From Neolewinella persica DSM 23188 (GTDB lineage: Bacteria; Bacteroidota; Bacteroidia; Chitinophagales; Saprospiraceae): a stretch of 64,000 bases of DNA. Position 1 is the stretch's first letter; each line of letters starts with the position of its first letter. Positions 1 to 8,321 of this stretch are shown one piece after another. The stretch lies in the NCBI RefSeq assembly GCF_000373105.1, contig NZ_KB890480.1:56970-120969 (forward strand). The letters run 5' to 3'. The translations under genes were made by a program, and so were the position numbers. The notes under the pieces were generated by a model. That model was not told the DNA's origin. It made no database searches and worked only from the letters and a program-made list of their open reading frames with translations.

Positions 1-95
1 TGCAACCTGCAACCTGCAACCTGCAACCTGCAACCTGCAACCTGCAACCTGCAACCTGCAACCTGCAACCTGCAACCTGCAACCTGCAACCTGCA
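1..95. repeat. Heptamer tandem repeat (TGCAACC)n
   Basis: About thirteen perfect head-to-tail copies of TGCAACC run in from the window edge, so the true left end is not visible. The same word recurs, less perfectly, at 31685-31740 and upstream of the ion channel gene near 22140-22170. The tract ends just before the terminator of the PpiD-like gene. Confidence 0.95.
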
Positions 96-96
96 C

Positions 97-133
97 AAAA
101 AAGCCCCCACCATCCAAAGACAGTGAGGGCTTT
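97..133 (-). terminator. Rho-independent terminator of the PpiD-like gene
   Basis: Read on the minus strand, a stem of AAGCCCTCAC against GTGGGGGCTT is followed by a T-run. It lies about 20 bp after the stop codon of the gene at 155-2302. Confidence 0.85.
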
Positions 134-154
134 CCACCAGGCAAATAAGATGGC

Positions 155-2302
155 TTAGTTTTGCTGACAATCAGCTTCTGAGCGTTCGTCTTCCACGGAA
201 GCGGTGGCGCGCAGCGCCGGCAGCAGGCTACCGCTTGCCTGGCTACGGGCAGTGATGTTGATCTGTGCACGGGCACCGGGCAGGTTGCCACTGTTGCCGG
301 TAGCGGCATCAGTAAGTGGCATTACGACGTAAACGCCACTCTGGCCAACGACGGGCTTGCTAATGCTACCGGTTGCAGTAACGGCCGCAGCGGCAACAAC
401 CTTAGGCTCACGGCCGATGGTTGGCAGGCTTTCCAGGGTAGGGTTGCTTCTTACGGTGTCGACCTGCAGGTCGTACATCGCAGCGATGGCCGAAAGGTCT
501 TTGCCAGCGAGGTCGGTAGCAAGTTTGTTACCCTTTACGCGGTTGCGTACTACGGGCGTGAGTGCTTCTTTGACGGAGGCAATGGTTGGCAGTCCAACGG
601 GGATGATGTCCTCAAGACCAACAACGACATGATTGTTCTGGTAGAACAACTGTGGATCGGAGAAGGTGTAAACCTGTGGGCTCACCTCCCCTTTCTTAGC
701 ACTGAAAGCCCAGCACATCATGTTCTTCACTTCCTGTCCGCTACCAAGTGGGCTAAGGACATAGTTGCTGATGGAAAGAGGGCCAGTAGACACTACTTCC
801 ATGCCTTCAGCTTCTCCCGCACTCTTGATCTCAGCCAGCGTGTTCTTACCGTTGAGGAAAGATTGTGCTTTTGCGAGCACATTGTTTTCGGTATTGGAGC
901 TAGGGATGATCGGCTCTACTACGTAGGCGATCTTTACGCGGGGCTGCTCAGACTGGCTGCGGCTGGTGACATTGATCAGTTGCCAGCCATAAATGGCACG
1001 AACTTTTACCAGTTCACCAACACGACCGGTCTGGAACATAACCTTGTCCATTGCGCGTGGGTACTGACCGGGGGTAGCCTTTTCGATGAGGCCACCGTTA
1101 GAGGAAGTTGCGGGGTCCTGGCTGAATTCTTCGGCAAGGTCGCTAAACTTGTTTGGGGTGCGATCCAGTACGTTCTTGAGGCTGTCGATAAGGCGTTCGG
1201 CCTCGGTAAACTGCTCGGGCGTAGTAGCACGACGGAGAATAGTGCGCGCTTTAACGCTGTCAGCCATCACCTTACGGTCGATGAGCTTGAAGAGCTTCAT
1301 AGCGTTGCCTTCAACGTAAGGACCGAAAACGGTACCCACAGGCACCTGGTTGACTGCTGCATCGGCAACAACTGGGCTAAGGCGGTCAGCGGCGACGTAA
1401 GCGGCCTGGTAGCTGCCATTAGCGCCAAGGGCGAAGAGACTGTCACCGGATTCGGTGGTTTCCTCGCGCCAGTCGTTGGCCAGGTCAGACAGTTGGGTGC
1501 GCAGGTCAGCGGAGTCTTTAGCGGTCGGTTTAACGTTGAACGCGAGGTAGCTGAGTTGGCGGCTTTCTACATCGTTCATGAAAACGCTGCGGTTTTCATC
1601 GATGTAGGCCTGGATGTCGGCGTCACCAACGGTTACGTCAGTGTTATCTACTTCCTCGAAGGGGACTTTAACTACGGCTACCTGGCGGTTGCCGAGCTGC
1701 TGATCGGCAAATTCTTTTGCCTGCCAGCTTGGGGCGTACATGGCCTTGGCAACCATGGCGGTCATCTTTTCCTGCAGGCGGGTGGCCTTTACTTCACGGG
1801 CCTGGTAGCGCCAGATGGGGACCAGGTTAGGGATAGGGATACGGCGAGTATCGATGGCGTCCTGCAGGGTGCCGGCGTCGCGCTCGGAACGGATCTGGTT
1901 GAGGAGGGTACGGTTGACCTGGCCGGTGTTGGGGTCAGCGAGGTTACGCTGAACAACGGGGCTAAGGTTATTGCCAAACTGCAACTCTTCCATTTCTTCC
2001 TCAGAAACGGTGAGGCCAATGGCGTCCGCTTCGTTGGTCATGATCGCTTCGTTCACGTAGAACTGCCACAACTGGTCGCGGTTCTGGAAGGCATCACCAC
2101 CAGTGAAGGCGGTGCTTGCAGTTTTTTCGAATTCCGTGCGATCAATTTCGGTTTCTCCCACCTGACCCATGCGGTTCATGACGGGGCCGAGGGGCCCGGA
2201 GGCTCCGCTGGTCATCTCCGAAAGGATGAATAGCGCTACGCCGCCTCCGATAAATAGGAGGACGATTATCGTATTCTGTCTGATCTTACCAATTAGTGCC
2301 AT
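155..2302 (-). CDS. SurA/PpiD-like peptidyl-prolyl cis-trans isomerase, membrane anchored
   Basis: This is a probable envelope foldase helping outer-membrane and secreted proteins fold. One N-terminal membrane segment (about residues 10-28) anchors a large periplasmic part. A SurA-N-like helical region follows. A parvulin-type rotamase domain lies at about 350-455, recognisable by the FSDLAEEFSQDP and SSNGGLIE segments. The 715-residue length fits the Bacteroidota PpiD/SurA_N_3 family. The start is the ATG directly before the hydrophobic segment. The C-terminal part is less conserved and may hold a second, degenerate rotamase-like module. The gene stands alone, with a strong terminator behind it and a hairpin with a T-run in its leader at 2377-2417. 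Confidence 0.88.
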   Translation of the reverse strand: MALIGKIRQNTIIVLLFIGGGVALFILSEMTSGASGPLGPVMNRMGQVGETEIDRTEFEKTASTAFTGGDAFQNRDQLWQFYVNEAIMTNEADAIGLTVSEEEMEELQFGNNLSPVVQRNLADPNTGQVNRTLLNQIRSERDAGTLQDAIDTRRIPIPNLVPIWRYQAREVKATRLQEKMTAMVAKAMYAPSWQAKEFADQQLGNRQVAVVKVPFEEVDNTDVTVGDADIQAYIDENRSVFMNDVESRQLSYLAFNVKPTAKDSADLRTQLSDLANDWREETTESGDSLFALGANGSYQAAYVAADRLSPVVADAAVNQVPVGTVFGPYVEGNAMKLFKLIDRKVMADSVKARTILRRATTPEQFTEAERLIDSLKNVLDRTPNKFSDLAEEFSQDPATSSNGGLIEKATPGQYPRAMDKVMFQTGRVGELVKVRAIYGWQLINVTSRSQSEQPRVKIAYVVEPIIPSSNTENNVLAKAQSFLNGKNTLAEIKSAGEAEGMEVVSTGPLSISNYVLSPLGSGQEVKNMMCWAFSAKKGEVSPQVYTFSDPQLFYQNNHVVVGLEDIIPVGLPTIASVKEALTPVVRNRVKGNKLATDLAGKDLSAIAAMYDLQVDTVRSNPTLESLPTIGREPKVVAAAAVTATGSISKPVVGQSGVYVVMPLTDAATGNSGNLPGARAQINITARSQASGSLLPALRATASVEDERSEADCQQN

Positions 2303-2376
2303 ACTGCATCTAGCTTTACGTTGCCCACGGCTCTGTGGGCGCTTATGTTCGGGATAGTTTGTTGATTTTCCTAATG

Positions 2377-2417
2377 AAAAACGGCCGGACCACTATCTTA
2401 CAGGTCCCGGCCGGCGT
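2377..2417 (-). terminator. Terminator-like hairpin in the leader of the PpiD-like gene
   Basis: On the minus strand, GGCCGGGACC pairs with GGTCCGGCC (one bulge) and is followed by GTTTTTC. No minus-strand gene lies just upstream, so it may be an attenuator for 155-2302 or the end of a small RNA. Confidence 0.5.
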
Positions 2418-2508
2418 TCGTTGGGGACGCGAAGATACGACAATTTGAAAAACTTGGTATATGCTACGCCGAAAGGGATGCTTTTTCGGTCCCGAAAGCA
2501 GGAAGAAG

Positions 2509-2526
2509 GGGCGGGGTCGCAGGTGC
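2509..2526 (-). repeat. Dispersed 18-mer, copy 1
   Basis: Minus-strand GCACCTGCGACCCCGCCC, matching GCACCTGCGNCCSCGCCC. Intergenic. It forms an inverted pair with the copy at 2828. Confidence 0.85.
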
Positions 2527-2779
2527 TGGGAAGGGTGGAAGAGCAGGCGGGATGCTCGCTGCTTTGTACAGCACATTGCGCAACCCCCTCCCAACCTTCC
2601 CCATGGAGGAGGGCTATTGAAAACGCTGCGCGTTTTTTGAACAAAAAATGTGATTTCAGATTGATACCCCGTAGAACCTCCCAACCCTGGCTGCTGGATA
2701 CTGAGCCCGGAGTGCTGTATACCGACTCCTGACTCCTAACTCCTGATTGCTGACCCCTGAATACTAAATCCTGAAAGCT

Positions 2780-3163
2780 ATGCCCACCGACGAAATTCGC
2801 CTCACCCTGCGCCCTCAACTCCAACTTGCACCTGCGGCCGCGCCTGATGAAAAATTTCAGAACGACACCCTGCGGCCGATCATGAAATTGCAGCACGACC
2901 TGATCCTGTCCATCTTCGGGCACTTCCTGGTGAAGCGAAAAATAAAGCTGGAGCAACTCCCTGCCGATCAACGATCCGGGAAGATCAAAGAAATGGTGAC
3001 CCGGGACCATCGGTTGCGAGACCTGCTGTTCGGCCTTGCACTGGGGCAATTCACCTCCGCCGAAATGGACTACTACCTCGAGCACGAAAGCAACGTCCAC
3101 CGAAGGATGACAAACCTTTTAGTAGAAAGATTGACGTCCGTTTTTGCTCCGGCAGCGAAATAG
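2780..3163 (+). CDS. Hypothetical protein, small helical
   Basis: This 127-residue protein has no signal peptide or membrane segment and looks mostly helical and soluble. I do not recognise the family with confidence. It has a conserved-looking core (LQHDLILSIFGHFL, LLFGLALGQFT). The N-terminal residues 14-22 (QLAPAAAPD) are encoded by a copy of the dispersed 18-mer and look like a low-complexity extension. Translation could instead begin at the internal Met at about residue 35. The start codon follows a word-repeat tract directly. The next gene, a secreted protein, lies about 40 bp downstream on the same strand and may be co-transcribed. Confidence 0.65.
   Translation: MPTDEIRLTLRPQLQLAPAAAPDEKFQNDTLRPIMKLQHDLILSIFGHFLVKRKIKLEQLPADQRSGKIKEMVTRDHRLRDLLFGLALGQFTSAEMDYYLEHESNVHRRMTNLLVERLTSVFAPAAK
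2828..2844 (+). repeat. Dispersed 18-mer, copy 2
   Basis: GCACCTGCGGCCGCGCC, in sense orientation inside the 5' end of the gene at 2780-3163, encoding APAAAP. Confidence 0.85.
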
Positions 3164-3201
3164 GCACCAACCTTTCTCCCGGGATGGACCGTTTAATAAA
3201 C

Positions 3202-3738
3202 ATGAAGCCTCTCTTCTTACTCCTGCTGCTTTCCGGTGGCCTGCTCCATGCCCAGTTGCCCCTGACGCCTGAAATTCAGGTTTTACTCGATAGCCTCGAC
3301 ATACGGGTAAATCATCCCTTCGACGCTGATTTTAAATTGCTCAGGAACCCCGAAAACGATTACCTGGCCGACCAATTGACGGTCCGTAGCAAAACAGAGA
3401 AGCTGGAGATTCGCCTTCACCTGCGCCCGGAAACAGCAAACGATCTCTACTACCAAAGACCACATATGCGGGTCGGCCTGCTGGTGATGAACCTGGCGAG
3501 TAACGCCGATGACGCCGTTACGACCGTTCACTCCTTCGACGATGAGGAGCTGGCCGTACTTAACGCCGATTGGGCCCGGATGTACACCTTCCGGCCCAAG
3601 ACCAGCTACAGCCCCCACGCCACCGCGCAGCTCATTGCTATATATAAGGCAGACCGCGGACTGGCTTACACCGTGCTGTTGTTTGACGATGCACCGGATA
3701 CTTTGGAGGGGCGACAGTTGTTACTGCGTTTTCGATAG
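3202..3738 (+). CDS. Hypothetical secreted protein
   Basis: This 178-residue protein has a clear signal peptide (MKPLFLLLLLSGGLLHAQ) and probable cleavage after HAQ. That decides the start at the ATG at 3202 over the upstream in-frame ATG at 3184. The mature part is mixed alpha/beta with no motif I can assign. The stop codon sits at the left edge of a word-repeat palindrome. Confidence 0.7.
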   Translation: MKPLFLLLLLSGGLLHAQLPLTPEIQVLLDSLDIRVNHPFDADFKLLRNPENDYLADQLTVRSKTEKLEIRLHLRPETANDLYYQRPHMRVGLLVMNLASNADDAVTTVHSFDDEELAVLNADWARMYTFRPKTSYSPHATAQLIAIYKADRGLAYTVLLFDDAPDTLEGRQLLLRFR

Positions 3739-3888
3739 TATGTTAGTTCATAGTTGCTGCCGCATGGAGATGCTCGCTGCGCTCGTGGGGTAATTCATGG
3801 TCGATAGTCTGTAGTCAGCAACAACTATTGAACTATGAACTACCGACTATTGAACTCCTGAACTATGAACTACCGACTATGAACTAAC
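3739..3888. repeat. Word-repeat palindrome E1
   Basis: The left arm (TGTTAGTTCATAGTT) matches the reverse complement of right-arm words (AACTATGAACTAAC; ATGAACTACC repeated). The centre carries GCTCGCTGCGCTCG. It fills the space between a plus-strand stop codon and the minus-strand stop codon at 3889. Confidence 0.75.
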
Positions 3889-5001
3889 TCACCACATCAC
3901 CCAATGCCCCTTAAACCCACCCTCGCTATACTCAAGCGCCGGCGCCGGGAACTTGATGAAATCCAGAATTCCGAGGGTCAACCTTACCCAGCGTTTTTTG
4001 GTGGGGATTCGGCTGAAGTAGATGTCAGGGCTTAAAAACCATTGCCGGTAGCGCTCTTCCGGGAAGCGGAAGCTTTCGCCGCCCTCTCGCCAGCTGTTGC
4101 CGTAGGCACCGTAAACGTTTTCGGAACCATAGCCAACCGCTACGTTAAGCCAGACGGGGAGATTGCTTTTTGGCAGGAATGCCTTCGGGTTGACGCTCAT
4201 CCAGATCGTTTGGGCATTATAGTCCTTTAAGTACCGTTCAAAGATGTTGCTGCCGAAACGATCACGGACGATGTATCCCAGGTTGGATTCCGCACCATTA
4301 CCGTTGAAGACCGGTATGTCGGGAATTGATCGCAGATCATTAGAGACCTTGAGGAGGATCCGTTGTTCCTGCCAGGCAATGTCTTGCGCCGTAAAGAGGA
4401 GACTACCGGTCAGGTTGGCCCCCATGTCTGACCAGCTGAAGCCCCATTCGGCAGAGAATCCGTCGAGGGTCTCAATGGTGCCCTGCAGGAGGTTCGCTAC
4501 GCCAAGGGCTGCGTAGCGTGCTGCGGGCCGTTTCAGACCAGACCACCTAAAACCGGCAAAGGCGTAACGGCTGAACATGTAAGCGGTGAAAGCGTGGCCG
4601 GCTTTATCCATTTGGTTCCACTCGGGCCAATCATTGAAAGAATGCAGGCCCACCTGGTCGAAACCGGCGTACCAGGTCTGATAAAGGCCGACGCTTGCTG
4701 CTCCGTACAGAGTGGCTCCGGTGCCGACGGAGATGTAGAAGCGGGATTTGTTGAAGGAAGTATCTGGCGTAAGCCAATTATCAGGTGCGATGCCCGCAAG
4801 TGGGTCTCTCTGCGAAAAATCGGGAGTAATCTGTGCCTGAAGCTGACCAGTGCCACACAGGAAAAGAAAGAAAATGGTGGCCGAAAGTGTTAAAAAATGA
4901 TTGTTTTGACCCAAAAAGAAGATTTTTTTAAAAAAAAGCAGGGGAGCTCTTTCGGTATAACTTGTGCTTAAATTCCCTTTAAGTTGGGTGTTTTTATTCA
5001 T
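3889..5001 (-). CDS. DUF2279 family membrane-associated protein
   Basis: This 370-residue envelope protein is of the DUF2279 (YfiM-like) type common in Bacteroidota. The function is unknown. Family recognition rests on the MDKAGHAFTAYMFSRYA segment, the following hydrophobic helices and the FSWSDMGANLTGS segment. The N-terminus is unusual: about 30 basic and polar residues come before a hydrophobic stretch ending LQAQ, so translation may begin further downstream. The gene ends directly at palindrome E1 and has a long leader region. Confidence 0.75.
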   Translation of the reverse strand: MNKNTQLKGNLSTSYTERAPLLFFKKIFFLGQNNHFLTLSATIFFLFLCGTGQLQAQITPDFSQRDPLAGIAPDNWLTPDTSFNKSRFYISVGTGATLYGAASVGLYQTWYAGFDQVGLHSFNDWPEWNQMDKAGHAFTAYMFSRYAFAGFRWSGLKRPAARYAALGVANLLQGTIETLDGFSAEWGFSWSDMGANLTGSLLFTAQDIAWQEQRILLKVSNDLRSIPDIPVFNGNGAESNLGYIVRDRFGSNIFERYLKDYNAQTIWMSVNPKAFLPKSNLPVWLNVAVGYGSENVYGAYGNSWREGGESFRFPEERYRQWFLSPDIYFSRIPTKKRWVRLTLGILDFIKFPAPALEYSEGGFKGHWVMW

Positions 5002-5193
5002 AATCTACTGTTTTTCAGCTGATTAGATATTTTTACATCGCTTTTTTTAATCCAAAAAAGATGGCGATTGTACATGGTTTGGCTGAATTCTTGCTGCACA
5101 TTTGTAATGTCAACAGGAAGAACGGTTGGCAAATCGATCAACTTCTTAACAACCATAACAACTAAAGAAGCTGCTTGAAAACTTGTTAAGGCA

Positions 5194-5353
5194 CAAGCGA
5201 ATTGTAATCTCAGTTAATTTACGACCACGACCACTTTACAAATTTTAATCTCAGACATACACAAATCTTAAGCGAATTTAATCTCATCACACATTTTGGC
5301 ACAAACGCCCGTAATCTCATCGAACATTAGATACAAGCGGATTTATAATCTCA
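5194..5353 (+). repeat. Five-copy TAATCTCA array with periodic spacing
   Basis: TAATCTCA occurs at 5205, 5246, 5279, 5312 and 5346, a spacing of 41, 33, 33 and 34 bp. Three copies (and weakly the others) are preceded by ACAAGCGAATT-like sequence, giving a degenerate unit of about 20 bp with 13-20 bp of unrelated sequence between. No protein is encoded across it on the plus strand, and a strong plus-strand terminator follows at 5428. Confidence 0.8.
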
Positions 5354-5427
5354 AATTTTGACGACCTCGGAGGATGACCCCTCCAAAACTTTGGTATGTA
5401 GATAGCCTCTCAAAGCTCTTTTTTCGG

Positions 5428-5462
5428 ACCGGTTGCCCTTTGGGCGGCCGGTTTCTTTTTTT
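5428..5462 (+). terminator. Orphan rho-independent terminator
   Basis: An 11-bp stem (ACCGGTTGCCC with GGGCGGCCGGT, two G.U pairs), three-base loop, then TTTCTTTTTTT. There is no plus-strand coding sequence between 5002 and here, so the transcript it ends is probably non-coding. Confidence 0.8.
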
Positions 5463-5487
5463 ACAGGCGCAATGTACGAACTGAATC

Positions 5488-5698
5488 GCTGAATAGTGAG
5501 TCACTGAGTTGCTGAGTCACTGAGTGGCTGCCGCTGTTGCCGCTCATTTCGCTGCGCTCACTCGCCCCGGTGAGCAAGCGAATAGTACTTGCGGTAGCCA
5601 CTCATCAACTCTCCAACTCACTAAGGTGAGCAAGCGAAGCGCCGCGAACGGCATTTGCGGCAGCCACTCAGTGCCTCGTCAACTCTCCAACTCAGTTT
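5488..5698. repeat. Word-repeat palindrome E2
   Basis: The left arm is made of GAGTTGCTGAGTCACTGAGT words ending in GGCTGCCGC. The right arms repeat GCGGTAGCCACTC / CAACTCTCCAACTCA. Cores hold GCTGCGCTCAC and GTGAGCAAGCG. The right end touches the promoter box at 5700. Confidence 0.75.
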
Positions 5699-5699
5699 G

Positions 5700-5707
5700 T
5701 ACCTTTG
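5700..5707 (+). promoter_or_regulatory. Bacteroidota -7 box (TACCTTTG)
   Basis: This matches TAnnTTTG and sits just upstream of the TPP riboswitch. It is the likely promoter of the TonB receptor transcript. Confidence 0.65.
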
Positions 5708-5715
5708 CCCTCGAT

Positions 5716-5807
5716 AAAGGGGGTGCTAGCGTTTCCAAACGCCGGCTGAGATCATACCCTTAGATTTTTTAATCAGGAACCTGCCCGGGTAATGCCAGGT
5801 AGGGAAA
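5716..5807 (+). promoter_or_regulatory. TPP (THI-box) riboswitch
   Basis: The conserved blocks are all present in order: GGGGGTGCT, a short variable stem, GGCTGAGATCATACCCTT, GAACCTG and GGTAATGCCAGGTAGGGAA. These are the core sequences of the thiamine pyrophosphate riboswitch. It ends 12 bp before the ATG of the TonB-dependent receptor, with no clear terminator between. Control is therefore more likely at translation initiation, through sequestration of the start region, than by termination. Its presence makes thiamine or a phosphate ester the probable cargo of the receptor. Confidence 0.93.
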
Positions 5808-5819
5808 AATTTTCTCGCA

Positions 5820-8321
5820 ATGATGCGATTTCTATTCTGCGCCGCCCTGGCGCTGGCTTACTTTGGTGGGCTTACGGGACAAAAAGTTATTAACGGTATT
5901 GCGCTAACTGACGAAGGAGAACCTTTCATTGGCTTGTCGGCGACATTAGAGGGTACCGATATTTCAACAACTACCGATATAGCGGGTAAGTTTGCTTTGA
6001 CTGTTCCACCGGAGTACGTTAATGGTTTTCTCTCCCTCAATACAGGTTATACCCCCAGCCGGGTGGCCATCAGTTCCTTCCTTGACGGGCGAACCTTAAC
6101 GTTGCAATGGACGGAAGCAGGCTTGGTACCTTTCTATGCTGTTGATGAGATCACGGTCACGGCCACCCGCGCGACCTCCTTAACTCCAGTCACCTACACC
6201 AACGTCACCAAAGCCGAAATTCAAAAGCGGAACCTCGGCCAGGATGCGCCCTACCTGCTGAAATGGACACCTTCCGTGGTCGTCAACTCCGACGCAGGTA
6301 CGGGGGTAGGGTACACCGGCATCTGGATTCGGGGCTCCGATCCGACGCGGACGAACGTGACCATCAACGGTATACCATATAACGACAGCGAAAGTCAGGG
6401 CGTTTTCTGGGTCAACCTGCCGGACTTCTCCAGCTCGGCCGACAACATCCAGATTCAGCGGGGAGTGGGTACGAGTACCAACGGCGCGGGGGCCTTCGGT
6501 GCGACCATCGATTTTAAGACCAACCAGATCAGCGAGGCGCCTAAACTGAGCATCGACGGTAGCGTGGGCAGTTTCGGCACCCGCCGCGGTTCGGTCAATT
6601 ACACCTCCGGATTGATGGATAGCGGCCTGAAGATTGATGCCCGCTATAGCCAGACGCATTCGGATGGCTACGTGGACCGGGCTTCGGCTGACCTGGAAGG
6701 CTATTATGCGGGGCTTACGTATGTGGGCGCGGACGCAGGTGCCGTGTGGCGGTTCAACGCCTTCGGCGGCAATGAGGTGACCTACCAGTCCTGGAACGGC
6801 GTTACCCAGGGACAGATCGATACGATCGGCCGGACCTACAACTCCGTTGGCACCGAAAAAGAGGGAGAGCCTTACGATAACGAAGTCGACAACTACCGCC
6901 AGAACCACTACCAGCTTCACTACAACAACGAATTCGGCGGCCAGTGGAGCCTCGGCCTCAGTGGTCATTACACCAGAGGACTTGGTTACTTCGAGCAGTA
7001 CAAAGCCGGTGAAGACCTAGCGGACTATGGTATCGACGCCGGCGAGGTGACGGAATCTGACCTCATCCGCCGTCGCTGGTTAGATAATCACTTCTACGGT
7101 GCCGTCTACAGCCTCCGCTATCGCCCTTCTGCAAATCTGGACATTACCTTCGGTGGCTCTGCCAACGAATACCTCGGCGATCACTACGGCGAAGTCATCT
7201 GGGCCCGCAACGCGGGCGATTCCGAAATCCGTGACCGGTACTACGATAACGACGCAGTTAAACGGGATTTCTCCAACTACCTCCGCTCTTCTTTCGACCT
7301 TCCCCTGAACCTGCGTTCGCGCCCCCTGAAAGCCTATGTGGACCTGCAGGTAAGGCACGTCAACTACGAATTTCTCGGCTTCGCCAATGACCTGAGCCGC
7401 ATTGACGAAACGGCAACGCATACCTTTTTTAACCCTAAGGCCGGACTGCTTTATAATTTTACCGGCGGACAGGCCTACGCCAGCTTCGGCGTTGCGCAGC
7501 GGGAACCCAATCGTAATGATTACACCGAAAACCCTACGGCAACCCGGCCCCGGCCAGAGCAACTGTACAATACCGAAATCGGCATCCGGAAGCAGCGAGG
7601 TAACTTTAACTACGGAGCCAACTTTTACCACATGGCTTACAAAGATCAGCTGGTGGTCACCGGTGAGCTCAACGATGTTGGCGAGTTAATCCGTGCCAAC
7701 GTACCCGAAAGCTACCGCCTCGGTATTGAGCTGGAGGGGGGCTACCGGGCTTCACGCAAATTTACGGTCGGCGGTAACCTGGCGCTGAGCCGCAACCGGG
7801 TGAGGGCTTACACGGAATTTCTGGACAGCTACGATGAAAACTTTGGTTGGCTCGGCCAGGATGCCGTAGAGCGGGAAGACACGGAACTGGCCTTCAGTCC
7901 TTCGGTTGTCGGTGCGTTGGACCTGAACTACCTCGCCCTGACAAGTGGCCGTCACCGCCTTGAAGTTGGCTTGCAGACCAAATACGTCGGGGAACGCTAC
8001 GTTGATAATTCCGGCACTGCAGGCGCTGCGCTTGCTGCCTATAACTACACGGACTTTCGCCTCAGTTACGGCCTGAAGCTGCGCCGTCCGGTCATTCAAT
8101 TGCCCGTCACCCCGATGAATCCGGCCGGCGATCCGGCACGTATCGAAAAGCCAGGACCTTCCCTTCGCTTTACGCTCCTGGTCCGTAACCTTACCGATCA
8201 GCTCTACGTCTCCAACGGTTGGAGCTACCGCTTTAACTTTGCTGGTGCTGAAACTTCAACGATAGGCTTGTACCCTCAGGCTGGGCGTAATGTACTGTTG
8301 GGGCTTGGCCTGGACTTTTAG
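5820..8321 (+). CDS. TonB-dependent receptor, probable thiamine (TPP) transporter
   Basis: An 833-residue outer-membrane active-transport receptor. A signal peptide ends near residue 21. A carboxypeptidase-regulatory-like domain covers about 22-100. The plug domain follows (about 110-235; VTATRA, IWIRGSDPTRTNVTINGIP), then a 22-strand barrel ending in the typical aromatic LGLDF. The riboswitch in its leader ties it to thiamine supply, as for known Bacteroidota thiamine receptors. No thiamine kinase or biosynthesis gene lies next to it. A perfect copy of the dispersed 18-mer sits inside the barrel-coding region at 6725. Two adjacent ATGs (5820, 5823) could both start translation. Confidence 0.9.
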   Translation: MMRFLFCAALALAYFGGLTGQKVINGIALTDEGEPFIGLSATLEGTDISTTTDIAGKFALTVPPEYVNGFLSLNTGYTPSRVAISSFLDGRTLTLQWTEAGLVPFYAVDEITVTATRATSLTPVTYTNVTKAEIQKRNLGQDAPYLLKWTPSVVVNSDAGTGVGYTGIWIRGSDPTRTNVTINGIPYNDSESQGVFWVNLPDFSSSADNIQIQRGVGTSTNGAGAFGATIDFKTNQISEAPKLSIDGSVGSFGTRRGSVNYTSGLMDSGLKIDARYSQTHSDGYVDRASADLEGYYAGLTYVGADAGAVWRFNAFGGNEVTYQSWNGVTQGQIDTIGRTYNSVGTEKEGEPYDNEVDNYRQNHYQLHYNNEFGGQWSLGLSGHYTRGLGYFEQYKAGEDLADYGIDAGEVTESDLIRRRWLDNHFYGAVYSLRYRPSANLDITFGGSANEYLGDHYGEVIWARNAGDSEIRDRYYDNDAVKRDFSNYLRSSFDLPLNLRSRPLKAYVDLQVRHVNYEFLGFANDLSRIDETATHTFFNPKAGLLYNFTGGQAYASFGVAQREPNRNDYTENPTATRPRPEQLYNTEIGIRKQRGNFNYGANFYHMAYKDQLVVTGELNDVGELIRANVPESYRLGIELEGGYRASRKFTVGGNLALSRNRVRAYTEFLDSYDENFGWLGQDAVEREDTELAFSPSVVGALDLNYLALTSGRHRLEVGLQTKYVGERYVDNSGTAGAALAAYNYTDFRLSYGLKLRRPVIQLPVTPMNPAGDPARIEKPGPSLRFTLLVRNLTDQLYVSNGWSYRFNFAGAETSTIGLYPQAGRNVLLGLGLDF
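6725..6742 (-). repeat. Dispersed 18-mer, copy 3
   Basis: A perfect GCACCTGCGTCCGCGCCC on the minus strand, antisense inside the barrel of the thiamine receptor (encodes VGADAGA). Confidence 0.85.

Larger units (their letters stand above)
2303..2779. other. Intergenic region with repeat-like structure
   Basis: No gene is seen here, and short open frames overlap repeats. It holds a minus-strand hairpin (2377-2417), one copy of the dispersed 18-mer (2509-2526), an inverted CCTCCC/GGAGGG-rich stretch (2580-2612), and a word-repeat tract (about 2728-2777, words like CTCCTGACTC) ending at the start codon of the next gene. Confidence 0.7.

Noticed and set aside
629-2233. Long plus-strand open frame (534 codons)
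   Set aside because: It is antisense to the PpiD-like gene, which has a signal anchor, recognisable domains and its own terminator. The long frame follows from codon bias.
5194-5353. Possible CRISPR array (regularly spaced repeats)
   Set aside because: The conserved unit is only 8 bp, with a degenerate 20-bp extension, the spacing varies, and no cas genes are near.
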